This document shows, one piece after another, positions 14,210 through 21,321 of a DNA stretch of 23,013 nucleotides. Each line of letters starts with the position of its first letter. Position 1 is the stretch's first letter. The position numbers were made by a program, and so were the translations under genes. Source of the stretch: an uncultured Gluconobacter sp. (lineage in GTDB: Bacteria; Pseudomonadota; Alphaproteobacteria; Acetobacterales; Acetobacteraceae); NCBI GenBank assembly GCA_937880175.1, contig CALFLO010000143.1, positions 1 through 23,013 of the forward strand, given 5' to 3'. A model generated the notes under the pieces. It saw only the letters and a list, made by a program, of their open reading frames with translations. It did no database searches and was not told where the DNA came from.

Positions 14210-17170
14210 ATGGCACGACGCGATCTCCTGACCGATAGCGAACGCCACGCGCTGTTCAGCGTGCCCGATACGCGCGAGGATCTGGCGCGACACTATATAT
14301 TATCGCCGCGAGACCTCGCACTGGTTGCTATGCGACGGGGTGACGAAAACCGTCTCGGCTTCGCTGTGCAACTCGCGCTGATGCGCCATCCGGGTTTTGG
14401 ATTTACGCTCGAAGGCAGCGCGCCCGAACACCTCGTCGCGTTTATGGCGGAACAGATCGATGTGCCCGCATGGGCGTTCGACAACTACGCCTTGCGACCC
14501 GCGACCGCGTCGGTCCATGCCCGCGAAGTCGGAGACGCTCTCGGGCTTCGTGGTCCGACCAATGCCGACTTGCCATTGCTGATTGAGGCTGGAGCGAAAG
14601 CCGCCTGGTCAACCGATCGCGGCTTGCCAATTGTAAGCGGCATCATGGAAGTGCTGCGTGCAGATGGCATCACGCTACCATCACAATCGGTTATCGAACG
14701 CGCTGGAATTGCGGGGCGCGCCCGCGCTCGGAAACGCACTTACGACGCACTACTCGCGTACGTGTCTGTCGAAAGCCTGGCCAAACTCGACGCCACGTTG
14801 ATCGTCGATCCGAAAACCGGAGTGACGTCGCTCGCCTGGTTGCGCGAAATCGCTACTGTGCCAACGCCGGACAATGTGCGTGGGCTACTTGATCGATTGG
14901 CCTACTTGCGCGCTATCGAGCTACCCGTCACCATCGGGAACGCTATTCATGCTGATCGGTTGCGACAGCTTATCCGAGAAGGGCGTGCCTCGTCCGTGCA
15001 ACTCATCGGACGTTATACGCCATCTCGTCGGCGAGCGACGCTGGCGGCGATGATTCTGGACCTGGAAACACGACTGACCGACGCTGTGCTCGACATCGCC
15101 GATCGCATCATCGGTGGCAGCTTCACGCGCGGGAACAACAAGCAGAAAAGGAGCTATGCCGAGACCACGCGCGACGTGGGGCATATCATGCGCCTGTTTG
15201 ACCAGACCGTTGCCGCCTTGGCTGAGGCACAGGAAATCGGGATGGAAGGCTTTGCCGCAGTTGATGCGGCGGTGGGCTGGGACAAGCTGCTTCGCGCACG
15301 CGGTCAGGCCCGGCAGATAGCCGACCTGACCGCGGAGAGTCCGCTCGTCCGGGCGGCGGACCAGTGGAGCCGGCTGCGCAAATTCGCGCCGCTTTTCCTT
15401 GAGGCAATCGATTTCAAGGCAGGGCGGGGGAGCGCCTCGACGATCGCGGCGTTGAACACGTTGCGCGAGATGAATCGTTCGGGAAGCCGCGATGTACCAC
15501 CAGACGCGCCGATGCCGTTCCGCAAGGAATGGCGGACTCTGGTCAAGGCGGGCGGCGGAAAACCTGATCGCCGGTTATGGGAAACCGGGGTTCTGGCGCA
15601 CCTGCGTAATAAATGGCGCTCCGGCGACGTCTGGGTTGAACGCTCCGCCAACTACCGCAAGTTCGACAGCTATATGCTCTCCTCCGCAGAGGTTGCACCG
15701 ATTGCTGCCGAACTTAAGCTCCCGGCCACGGCCGACGCGTGGATCGCCGATCGCAGCCGTGAACTCGACCAACGGCTGAAACGCTTTGCTGGCAGGCTGG
15801 CGCACGGAAAGGTTGAGGGTGTTGTGCTCAAAGACGGTAAGCTCTCGGTCTCTCCAGTGCGCGCAGATGAAACTGCCGCAGCCAAGGACATCGCCGCGCG
15901 CATCGACGCACTGATGCCGCGTGTGCGTATCACTGAGTTGCTTCACGAAGTCGCTAGGGAAACCTCGTTTCCTCAGGCGTTTCTCAACGTTCGCACTGGC
16001 GAACGCCACGACAACGAAAACGCCCTGCTCGCCGCCATACTCGCCGACGGATCCAATCTTGGCCTCGCACGCATGGCAGCAGCCAGCCAGGGGGTGACAC
16101 CTGATCAGCTCATCTGGACCCGGTCAGCCTATATTGCACCTGACAACTACAAAGCAGCGCTCACGCGCATCATCAATGCCCACCACGCCCTGCCGATCGC
16201 ATCGGTCTGGGGGCAAGGCTCTACCTCGTCTTCCGATGGCCAGTTTTTCCGCTCGGGCAAACGGGGCAGCGGTGCCGGTGATTTCAACGCCAAATATGGC
16301 GTCGATCCAGGCTTCTCATTCTATACCCATGTCTCCGACCAGCATGGCCCCTACCACGTCACGGTCATCTCGGCCGCGACGCATGAAGCGCCTTACGTCC
16401 TTGACGGGCTGCTTCATCACGGTAGCGGGCTCGAGATCGAGACGCATTACACCGATACCGGCGGCGCGACCGACCACGTCTTCGCGCTGTGCCAGATGCT
16501 GGGCTTTCGCTTCAGCCCGCGCCTGCGCGACTTTTCAGATCGCCGCATGGCTTGCATTCAGGCGCCCGGACAATACCCGTCGCTCAAGCCACTATTGGGC
16601 GCCCGCGTGAAGGTCGATGTGATCCGCGAGCATTGGGACGAGATTGTCCGGCTTGTCGCTTCGTTGAAAGCTGGCACCGTCCTACCCTCGGCGATGCTGC
16701 GTAAGCTCGCCGCTTACGAACGCCAAAATCAGCTCGACCTCGCGCTTCGCGAGATCGGTCGCGTCGAGCGGACCTTGTTCATGTTGGACTGGCTGGAGAG
16801 CCCGACCCTACGTCGCAGATGTCAGGCAGGCCTCAACAAATCCGAGCAACGCCACTTTCTTACGCAGGCAATCTGCACCTTCAAGCAAGGACGCATCGCT
16901 GACCGCACGCATGAAGCACAGCAATTTCGGGCATCGGGTCTTAACCTCGTCATCGCAGCCATTGTTTATTGGAACTCGACCTATATCGCTGACGCGGTTG
17001 CTCACCTCCGCGCAATCGGAGTGTCCGTGCCCGACGAGTTTCTGGCGCATACCTCGCCCGTAGGGTGGGGGCACATTGCCTTTTCGGGTGACTTCTTATG
17101 GGACCGTGCCGCTGCCATGCCTATCGGGCGCCGCGCGCTAAACCTGGGGCGCATCAACACGGCGGCATGA
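14210..17170 (+). CDS. tnpA: Tn3-family transposase TnpA
   Basis: This 986-residue DDE transposase performs replicative transposition. The ATG at 14210 (MARRDLLTDSERHALFSVP) is preferred over an in-frame GTG at 14195, which would lie in the res-like region. The N-terminal ~150 residues match the DUF4158-type domain. Catalytic residues are visible: D676 in STSSSDGQFF, D749 in HYTDTGGATDHVF and E879 in GLNKSEQRHFL. The D749-to-E879 spacing of 130 fits the family, and the late block ASGLNLVIAAIVYWNSTYIA is present. No frameshift or stop was seen. The gene ends 29 bp before the right inverted repeat. Confidence 0.96.
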   Translation: MARRDLLTDSERHALFSVPDTREDLARHYILSPRDLALVAMRRGDENRLGFAVQLALMRHPGFGFTLEGSAPEHLVAFMAEQIDVPAWAFDNYALRPATASVHAREVGDALGLRGPTNADLPLLIEAGAKAAWSTDRGLPIVSGIMEVLRADGITLPSQSVIERAGIAGRARARKRTYDALLAYVSVESLAKLDATLIVDPKTGVTSLAWLREIATVPTPDNVRGLLDRLAYLRAIELPVTIGNAIHADRLRQLIREGRASSVQLIGRYTPSRRRATLAAMILDLETRLTDAVLDIADRIIGGSFTRGNNKQKRSYAETTRDVGHIMRLFDQTVAALAEAQEIGMEGFAAVDAAVGWDKLLRARGQARQIADLTAESPLVRAADQWSRLRKFAPLFLEAIDFKAGRGSASTIAALNTLREMNRSGSRDVPPDAPMPFRKEWRTLVKAGGGKPDRRLWETGVLAHLRNKWRSGDVWVERSANYRKFDSYMLSSAEVAPIAAELKLPATADAWIADRSRELDQRLKRFAGRLAHGKVEGVVLKDGKLSVSPVRADETAAAKDIAARIDALMPRVRITELLHEVARETSFPQAFLNVRTGERHDNENALLAAILADGSNLGLARMAAASQGVTPDQLIWTRSAYIAPDNYKAALTRIINAHHALPIASVWGQGSTSSSDGQFFRSGKRGSGAGDFNAKYGVDPGFSFYTHVSDQHGPYHVTVISAATHEAPYVLDGLLHHGSGLEIETHYTDTGGATDHVFALCQMLGFRFSPRLRDFSDRRMACIQAPGQYPSLKPLLGARVKVDVIREHWDEIVRLVASLKAGTVLPSAMLRKLAAYERQNQLDLALREIGRVERTLFMLDWLESPTLRRRCQAGLNKSEQRHFLTQAICTFKQGRIADRTHEAQQFRASGLNLVIAAIVYWNSTYIADAVAHLRAIGVSVPDEFLAHTSPVGWGHIAFSGDFLWDRAAAMPIGRRALNLGRINTAA

Positions 17171-17199
17171 CTGTCTCTGACGTTCGTTGTGCGTTCTCA

Positions 17200-17237
17200 G
17201 CTAGCGTAATTCAGAGAACATCCGTTGCGATGGCCTC
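17200..17237. repeat. Tn3-family right inverted repeat (38 bp)
   Basis: In reverse complement it starts GAGGCCATCGCAACGG and ends TGAATTACGCTAGC. It pairs with the left end at 13442-13479 and begins 29 bp after the tnpA stop. Confidence 0.88.
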
Positions 17238-17242
17238 TTGAT
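17238..17242. repeat. target-site duplication, right copy (TTGAT)
   Basis: This is an exact copy of the five bases left of the element at 13437-13441. Confidence 0.85.
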
Positions 17243-17419
17243 GATCAGGCGGGCAACATGCCTGTCATGATGACGGCCAGGACGGATATCGTGCAGATGA
17301 CTGTACCAGTTGGGAGATTCAGAAGCTTCACGTGAGCCTCCATAGCCACAGCGATCCGGCTGGTTGGCCCAGCGATGATTGCGACCGTATTTGCGGCTGT
17401 GATGATAGGTGCGAGACAT
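17238..17419 (-). pseudogene. 5' fragment of the small gene split by the Tn3-family transposon
   Basis: The ATG at 17419 is preceded by GGAGGGG. The reading begins MSRTYHHSRKYGRNHRWANQ, is rich in His, Arg and Tyr, and reaches the right transposon junction as HVARLIIK. In the present DNA the frame runs into the inverted repeat and ends RPSQRMFSELR at 17201. Without the transposon it joins GDLDPVEAVFPYTG at 13441 and ends after 84 residues. The family is not recognised; it lies downstream of a toxin-antitoxin block on the same strand. Confidence 0.7.
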
Positions 17420-17503
17420 GGGAGCTTCCCCTCCATGACGCGCGGAGTGATTTCCGAGCGTACCTACATCGCCCGATCTCCTCTGTTCTGGTCGGAATAT
17501 ACT

Positions 17504-17701
17504 TTACCGCGTCTGTGCGACATCGGTCTCCAGCAGGGACGCCGGCAGGCGCATGTTGAGGGCGGCCGCCTTGGGTTCGATCTCAAAGCGCATGGGCTTG
17601 AAACCGGACAGGTCATACCGGGTCAGATCGGCGGTCGCGACGAAATCCTCGGCCGCTTCGTCACTGTGCAGCGAGGGCATGGACCTGTTTTTGCTGCTCA
17701 T
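17504..17701 (-). CDS. CopG/BrnA-like antitoxin, C-terminally truncated
   Basis: The 65-residue product has the CopG-type antitoxin pattern DEAAEDFVATADLTRYDLSG, then FKPMRFEIEPKAAALNMRLP and ASLL. Family members continue with a second helix (roughly DAVKARAAARGIPYQRFIR). Here the frame diverges after LPASLL to ETDVAQTR and stops, suggesting a frameshift or deletion that removed the end of the ribbon-helix-helix. An AAGGAG lies 10 nt before the ATG. It follows the PIN toxin gene by 15 bp on the same strand, and no cognate BrnT-type toxin is seen. Confidence 0.55.
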   Translation of the reverse strand: MSSKNRSMPSLHSDEAAEDFVATADLTRYDLSGFKPMRFEIEPKAAALNMRLPASLLETDVAQTR

Positions 17702-17716
17702 AGTGGTCGATCTCCT

Positions 17717-18103
17717 TCAGACGGCTTCGATCGGGCCAGGATAAGCCTTTACCAGCGGATCATGGGTCAGCAGAAGCAATCCTTCCACCATGGCCTGTGC
17801 CACAAGGATCCGGTCAAAGGGATCCCGATGCACATCTGGCAGGTGTCCCACTGCCAGGGCATGCTGGCTGGTGATCGGTAACTCCTCATAACCGTTTTCG
17901 ATCAGACCGCGTCGCAGCAGGTGAGGATCGACCTGGAAGTCTGCCCGTCCCAGCCCGGTCTTGATGGTGATCTCCCAGAGACTGGCCGCACTGAAGACCA
18001 GATCATTGTCCGGATCTTCCATCAGGGTTTTCGCCCGTGCTGACAGCTTGTCAGGCTCTCCGGCTGCCCAAAGCAGCAGATGGGTATCCAGAAGGAGCCT
18101 CAT
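17717..18103 (-). CDS. PIN-domain VapC-family toxin paired with a Phd-type antitoxin
   Basis: This 128-residue PIN-domain protein starts MRLLLDTHLLLWAAGEPDKL, with D6 as the first acidic residue. E44 lies in SLWEITIKTG, the DPFDR block in HRDPFDRILVAQAM at 92-105, and D115 in LLTHDP. This is the PIN subgroup commonly paired with Phd/YefM antitoxins, and a ribonuclease toxin activity is expected. The ATG overlaps the antitoxin stop by 4 bp (18100-18103). The length is normal and no inactivating change is seen. Confidence 0.9.
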   Translation of the reverse strand: MRLLLDTHLLLWAAGEPDKLSARAKTLMEDPDNDLVFSAASLWEITIKTGLGRADFQVDPHLLRRGLIENGYEELPITSQHALAVGHLPDVHRDPFDRILVAQAMVEGLLLLTHDPLVKAYPGPIEAV

Positions 18104-18345
18104 GCCTGACCGTCGAACAGAGACACAATATCGTCCTGTCCCATGCGGTCAAAATCCTCGGGCACCCGGATTTTTCCGGCAAGAAACCCCAGACGCCGTT
18201 GCTGTTGTTCTTCAGGAGCCGTAATCGGACTGACCCGCACCATCGGTCGGCCAGCTTTGGCAATGATGAAGCTTTCCCCTTTCATGGCCGCGTCAATCAG
18301 CCGGGACAGATGGGTCTTGGCTTCGTGGATGTTGACTGTGCGCAT
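18100..18345 (-). CDS. Phd/YefM-type antitoxin
   Basis: This 81-residue antitoxin starts MRTVNIHEAKTHLSRLIDAA, the diagnostic Phd/YefM DNA-binding and dimerisation motif. KGESFIIAKAGRPMVRVSPI follows, and the acidic tail (VPEDFDRMGQDDIVSLFDG) should occupy the PIN toxin. A strong AGGAGG lies 9 nt before the ATG. It is the first gene of the operon and is expected to repress its own promoter together with the toxin. Confidence 0.9.
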   Translation of the reverse strand: MRTVNIHEAKTHLSRLIDAAMKGESFIIAKAGRPMVRVSPITAPEEQQQRRLGFLAGKIRVPEDFDRMGQDDIVSLFDGQA

Positions 18346-18358
18346 GGCGAAAGCCTCC

Positions 18359-18403
18359 TGAGTTTACTCAAAAAGACTTAGTCATATTGGTCTGGTCCAT
18401 CAA
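18359..18403 (-). promoter_or_regulatory. promoter/operator of the Phd-PIN operon
   Basis: TGAGT-TT-ACTCA (18359-18370) is a short perfect dyad just upstream of the AGGAGG ribosome site. Further upstream, TTGATG (18403-18398) and TAAGTC (18380-18375) are spaced by 17 bp and could be the -35 and -10, the latter weak. Autorepression is inferred from family behaviour. Confidence 0.5.
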
Positions 18404-18470
18404 GGCAAATGTCGCCAGGACCGCCTCAGGAAACAAAAAAAAGCACACTCATCGCGTTCCTCGCCTACTG

Positions 18471-18866
18471 TCATACCTTTTCGGATGCGACATTGGCGGT
18501 CAGGAATGCCGCATAGCCCAGTTCGTCCATCTGACCTGCTGCCAGCGCGAGAACCGCATTTGCTGCATCTTCCTGGGCTGCCGTGAAACGATAGCCGTTG
18601 AGTTCCAGAAACAGCACACCGAGCACAAAGCCCGTACGCTTGTTCCCGTCGATGAAAGGATGGTTTTTGACGATACCCGCCGTATAGACGGCCGCCAGAT
18701 GCACTGGATCCAGCGGATCCGCATAGGCCGCATGCTGCTGTGGCCGGGCGAGCGCGGATTTCAGAAGACCGGCATCCCGTACGCCGGAAGCGCCGCCATG
18801 TACTCCCAACAGCCGGTCATGCAGGATCAGGGCTTCGCGTTCGTCTATCCAGACGAAGACTGTCAT
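18471..18866 (-). CDS. doc: Doc-type (Fic-fold) toxin
   Basis: This 131-residue Doc toxin is related to phage P1 Doc, which phosphorylates elongation factor Tu and stops translation. The catalytic motif HPFIDGNKRTG is intact at 69-79. The preceding helical region (SGVRDAGLLKSALARPQQH) and the C-terminal AAGQMDELGYAAFLTANVA fit the family, as does the length. The start overlaps the upstream antitoxin stop by 4 bp (18863-18866). The partner is an AbrB-type protein instead of the classical Phd. Confidence 0.93.
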   Translation of the reverse strand: MTVFVWIDEREALILHDRLLGVHGGASGVRDAGLLKSALARPQQHAAYADPLDPVHLAAVYTAGIVKNHPFIDGNKRTGFVLGVLFLELNGYRFTAAQEDAANAVLALAAGQMDELGYAAFLTANVASEKV

Positions 18867-19090
18867 TGGGCCAGAACATGCAGCGTATCACGGTAGCGCC
18901 GCATAATATCTTCAGCCTTTGTCATTTTGCTTTCGAAGTCGGGATCATAGGGCACGAGCCGATATCCGCCGTCTGGTGCTTCGGTCAGATACAGGGGCGC
19001 GCCATCCTGGGTGTTCAGCCGTGAGATCACTTCCTTGGGTAGTACTACCCCGAGTGAGTTTCCGAATTTTCGCACTTTCAGCTCGACCAT
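18863..19090 (-). CDS. AbrB/MazE-type antitoxin paired with Doc
   Basis: From the ATG at 19090 the protein has 75 residues and starts MVELKVRKFGNSLGVVLPKE, the swapped-hairpin AbrB DNA-binding motif (KFGNSLGVVLPKEV). The C-terminal half (KAEDIMRRYRDTLHVLAQ) would bind the toxin. A longer frame reaches 19144, but it runs through the operator palindrome, so the later ATG with GAGGG 9 nt upstream is preferred. It probably represses the operon by binding the palindrome at 19107-19126. Confidence 0.88.
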   Translation of the reverse strand: MVELKVRKFGNSLGVVLPKEVISRLNTQDGAPLYLTEAPDGGYRLVPYDPDFESKMTKAEDIMRRYRDTLHVLAQ

Positions 19091-19106
19091 AGTGAATTCC
19101 CTCAAT

Positions 19107-19144
19107 GTTATTACTAATGTAATAACTTTTTGCGGTTTCAGCAA
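19107..19144 (-). promoter_or_regulatory. AbrB-Doc operon promoter with operator palindrome
   Basis: GTTATTAC (19107-19114) and GTAATAAC (19119-19126) form a perfect 8-bp dyad with a 4-nt spacer. A candidate -35 TTGCTG (19144-19139) and -10 TACATT (19121-19116) are 17 bp apart, with the -10 inside the dyad. Binding of the antitoxin there would block the promoter. Confidence 0.6.
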
Positions 19145-19428
19145 CCACCATGCATTTTTCTGACGTGCTCAGGCGAATAGGCAATGGCCAGCCTATCAAG
19201 CCCCTTAGGGCACTATGGATGGCCGCACAGGCCACAACACCCGTTACAGACACCCAAACAGCCACCACATCTGATAACGCCTGTACGGCCATCCTATGGC
19301 GTCTAGCGGGCATGTTGCGACACGTGAGCTGCTGAATGATCGCCTGAACTCCGATGTGTCTTGAGCAGTTTATGGTTTTGCCCGGTTCTTCTGATGTTGC
19401 AGGTGTTGGGTGAGCGCTGAACGGGAGA
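19145..19428. other. intergenic stretch without a convincing gene
   Basis: A 61-codon plus-strand frame at 19150-19335 has no recognisable ribosome site or family, and the minus strand gives only low-complexity hydrophobic frames. Nothing else is identifiable. It separates the toxin-antitoxin block from the replication region. Confidence 0.5.
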
Positions 19429-19641
19429 GCCCTGTAGGGCGTCGAAGGCGCCAACGTGGATGAGGAAGGTGCTCTGGTGGAGAGACGATGCGTTTCCGCA
19501 TCGTCAGATCATGACTTTACGCCGTAGGCGTGTCCGTTCAGTGCAGGCCCAAAGGGCCGAGCAGGGGGATGCTGGGGGGGAGATCGCGCTATGCGCGATT
19601 GGGGCGGCCGTAGGCCGCGAGCCGGCGGGGGCGGAGCCCCC
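19429..19641. repeat. cluster of seven short perfect hairpins
   Basis: Successive stems are GCCCT/AGGGC (19429-19440), GACGATGCG-TTTC-CGCATCGTC (19485-19506), ACGCC-GTA-GGCGT (19520-19532), GGCCC-AAA-GGGCC (19547-19559), ATCGCGC-TAT-GCGCGAT (19583-19599), GCGGCC-GTA-GGCCGC (19604-19618) and GGGGGC-GGA-GCCCCC (19627-19641). Five of them have 3-nt loops, and the stem sequences differ while the architecture repeats. The cluster ends about 50 bp before the DnaA box, so a role in the origin region or as an insulator is possible. Confidence 0.7.
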
Positions 19642-19692
19642 AAGAGGCGGTGTTTGGGTTCAATTTGGTTGGAAATTTTTGAGGTTTGTGAG

Positions 19693-19701
19693 TTATCCAC
19701 A
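19693..19701 (+). promoter_or_regulatory. DnaA box
   Basis: TTATCCACA is a perfect match to the DnaA-box consensus TTATNCACA. It lies upstream of an AT-rich stretch and an iteron array, the standard order in iteron-type plasmid origins. Confidence 0.75.
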
Positions 19702-19717
19702 GATCAAATGGTTAGAG

Positions 19718-19800
19718 AGGTGTTAAATAGGTGTTAGATTCTGTGTTAAGCGATTCTAGCATCCATTTAACACATTGATATAAAAACGGAATTTCTGGTT
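19718..19800. other. AT-rich putative DNA-unwinding element of the origin
   Basis: This segment is much richer in A/T than its surroundings. It carries three GTGTTA repeats (19720-19725, 19731-19736, 19743-19748) and an inverted TTAACAC at 19767-19773. It sits between the DnaA box and the iterons. Melting here during initiation is inferred from layout. Confidence 0.55.
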
Positions 19801-19813
19801 TTTTCCTCGGTTT

Positions 19814-19965
19814 GGTATTTAAAACCCCGAATCTCGGTATTTAAAACCCCGAATCTCGGTATTTAAAACCCCGAATCTCGGTTTCGGTATTTAAAACCCC
19901 GAATCACTTGACGCAGGTATTTAAAACCCCGAACTTTAGGCATGGTATCTGAAACCCCGAATCTG
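19814..19965 (+). repeat. iteron array (six 22-bp repeats), RepA binding sites
   Basis: Each repeat carries GGTATTTAAAACCCCGAA plus 4 bp. Copies start at 19814, 19836, 19858, 19886, 19916 and 19944. The first three are contiguous and identical, copies 4 and 5 are separated by extra bases and vary at the 3' end, and copy 6 (GGTATCTGAAACCCCGAA) is degenerate. The 22-bp period places sites on the same DNA face. Copy 6 overlaps codons 1-8 of repA, which suggests RepA autoregulation. Confidence 0.93.
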
Positions 19966-20997
19966 CCTGTTGTTCATGAGGCCCTCCTGCCGGAGCGTCA
20001 TCCGCAGCATGACTTATTCATCTGCGACGTGGCAGATGCCGTGCTTAAGGACGTGATGCCGCAAATGGAGCATCCGTTCTATTCCCTGTCGAAAAAACCC
20101 GAAACTTCCGTTCGTCGCTATGAACATAACGGGCAATGGCTGGAAATCACGCCAAGCGTGAAGGGTCTTGCTACAATCTACGATAAGGATATTCTGATTT
20201 ACTGTATTTCGCAGATCATGGCGAAACTAAAGGCCGGGGAAAAAGTATCGCAACGGGTGAGGATCAGCAGCCGCGACTTACTCATCTTCACCAATCGCGG
20301 AACGGCAGGTAAGGACTACAAAGCCCTCATCGAGGCCCTCGACCGCCTTGAAGGCACACGTATCCGCACTAACATTGTTACAGGCGACGAAGAACAGGTG
20401 GACGGTTTTGGCCTGATCGACGCTTCATCCATCCGCCGCAAACTTGGCCTCGACGGTCGCCTATTGCATTGCGAGATCAAGCTGTCGGATTGGGTCTTTA
20501 ACGCAATTAAGAGCAATGATGTTCTGACACTGCATCGTGATTATTTCCGGCTACGCAAACCGCTGGAACGACGCGTTTATGAACTCGCTCGCAAACATTG
20601 CGGTCAGCAAGCGGTATGGAAAGCCTCTCTTGAGATCCTACTGAAAAAATCAGGCTCTCAAAGCCCAGAAAAATTATTCCGACAGATGATAAAGAACCTC
20701 GCTGCAAGCGATCATCTACCGGATTACCGTGTCGAATTCGATTCTCAGAAAGACATGGTAACATTCATCAATCGCGGCACAATGAAAGCTGCCGAGCCAG
20801 CAGCCGAGGCTTGGATGGGTGCGCTCGATCCTGATATTTACGGGGATGCTCGGAACATCGCGCCAGGGTGGGATGTGCATCATCTCGAAAGAGAATGGCG
20901 CATGTGGCTGGGTGATAACGAGATCGCTCCGAAGAACCCTGAGCGGCATTTCATCAAATTCTGCGAGACGTGGTTTGCTAAGCGTGGTCAACCCTGA
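19942..20997 (+). CDS. repA: plasmid replication initiator protein A (RPA family)
   Basis: This 351-residue initiator should bind the iterons and recruit host replication proteins. The core has winged-helix RPA-family blocks: MEHPFYSLSKKPETSVRRYE, LEITPSVKGLATIYDKDILI, RVRISSRDLLIFTNRGTAGK, YKALIEALDRLEGTRIRTNI, LTLHRDYFRLRKPLERRVYE and ELARKHCGQQ. The start ATG at 19942 lies between iterons 5 and 6, with only a weak AGG upstream, so the first codons are themselves iteron sequence. Length and blocks look complete. It converges on the partition operon. Confidence 0.93.
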   Translation: MVSETPNLPVVHEALLPERHPQHDLFICDVADAVLKDVMPQMEHPFYSLSKKPETSVRRYEHNGQWLEITPSVKGLATIYDKDILIYCISQIMAKLKAGEKVSQRVRISSRDLLIFTNRGTAGKDYKALIEALDRLEGTRIRTNIVTGDEEQVDGFGLIDASSIRRKLGLDGRLLHCEIKLSDWVFNAIKSNDVLTLHRDYFRLRKPLERRVYELARKHCGQQAVWKASLEILLKKSGSQSPEKLFRQMIKNLAASDHLPDYRVEFDSQKDMVTFINRGTMKAAEPAAEAWMGALDPDIYGDARNIAPGWDVHHLEREWRMWLGDNEIAPKNPERHFIKFCETWFAKRGQP

Positions 20998-21021
20998 TTG
21001 TACAAATGTACGAGCATAATC

Positions 21022-21035
21022 TATCTAAATAGATA
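21022..21035. terminator. small AT-rich dyad between convergent repA and partition genes
   Basis: TATCTA-AA-TAGATA is a perfect 6-bp dyad lying between the repA stop and the stop of the convergent ribbon-helix-helix gene. It could be a weak bidirectional terminator; the stem is AT-only and no T-run follows. Confidence 0.35.
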
Positions 21036-21036
21036 A

Positions 21037-21294
21037 TCAGCGCTCTCCAAAAGGATGACGACCGTGCTTACGCATCAAGTCATCAATGGCCTCCCCGATC
21101 AAACCCTGAATAGTTGTATCAGTATCAAGCGCAAGTTGATGTAGTCCCTTGCTAACTGCTGGAGAAAAATACCCCACCACAGCCCGCTTACCTTCTCTCG
21201 GATTACGTGGGCGGGCTTTCTCTACCACCGTTTGCGCTGCCGGTTCCACAACCGATGGCGCGACCGTCTTTTTGAGACCAGCAAACCGACTCAT
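21037..21294 (-). CDS. ribbon-helix-helix partition partner (ParG/ParC-like)
   Basis: This 85-residue protein has a basic flexible N-terminus (MSRFAGLKKTVAPSVVEPAA) and a C-terminal ribbon-helix-helix of the antitoxin/ParB-like RHH type (KRAVVGYFSPAVSKGLHQLA, then LDTDTTIQGLIGEAIDDLM). It lies 27 bp behind parA on the same strand with GAGGAT before the ATG. A small RHH protein after a short ParA is the type Ib partition layout. It would bind the centromere, stimulate ParA ATPase through the N-terminal arm and repress the operon. The TTG at 21309 is a less likely start. Confidence 0.8.
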   Translation of the reverse strand: MSRFAGLKKTVAPSVVEPAAQTVVEKARPRNPREGKRAVVGYFSPAVSKGLHQLALDTDTTIQGLIGEAIDDLMRKHGRHPFGER

Positions 21295-21321
21295 GCCGTA
21301 TATCCTCAACTTAGAAAATTG

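Larger units (their letters stand above)
13442..17237. mobile_element. complete Tn3-family transposon (3,796 bp)
   Basis: The element is bounded by 38-bp inverted repeats and flanked by TTGAT duplications. It contains only divergent tnpR and tnpA, with a res-like region between them; there are no passenger genes. The inner ends of the repeats (TGAATTGCGTTAAG and TGAATTACGCTAGC) are typical of the family, although the outer end begins GAGG instead of the usual GGGG. With both genes open and both ends present it looks recently inserted and possibly active. Confidence 0.92.

Noticed and set aside
19150..19335. 61-codon plus-strand ORF
   Set aside because: No ribosome site, family or coupling supports it.
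19814..19965. Repeat array as a CRISPR
   Set aside because: Repeats are largely contiguous without variable spacers and sit directly before repA, so they are iterons.
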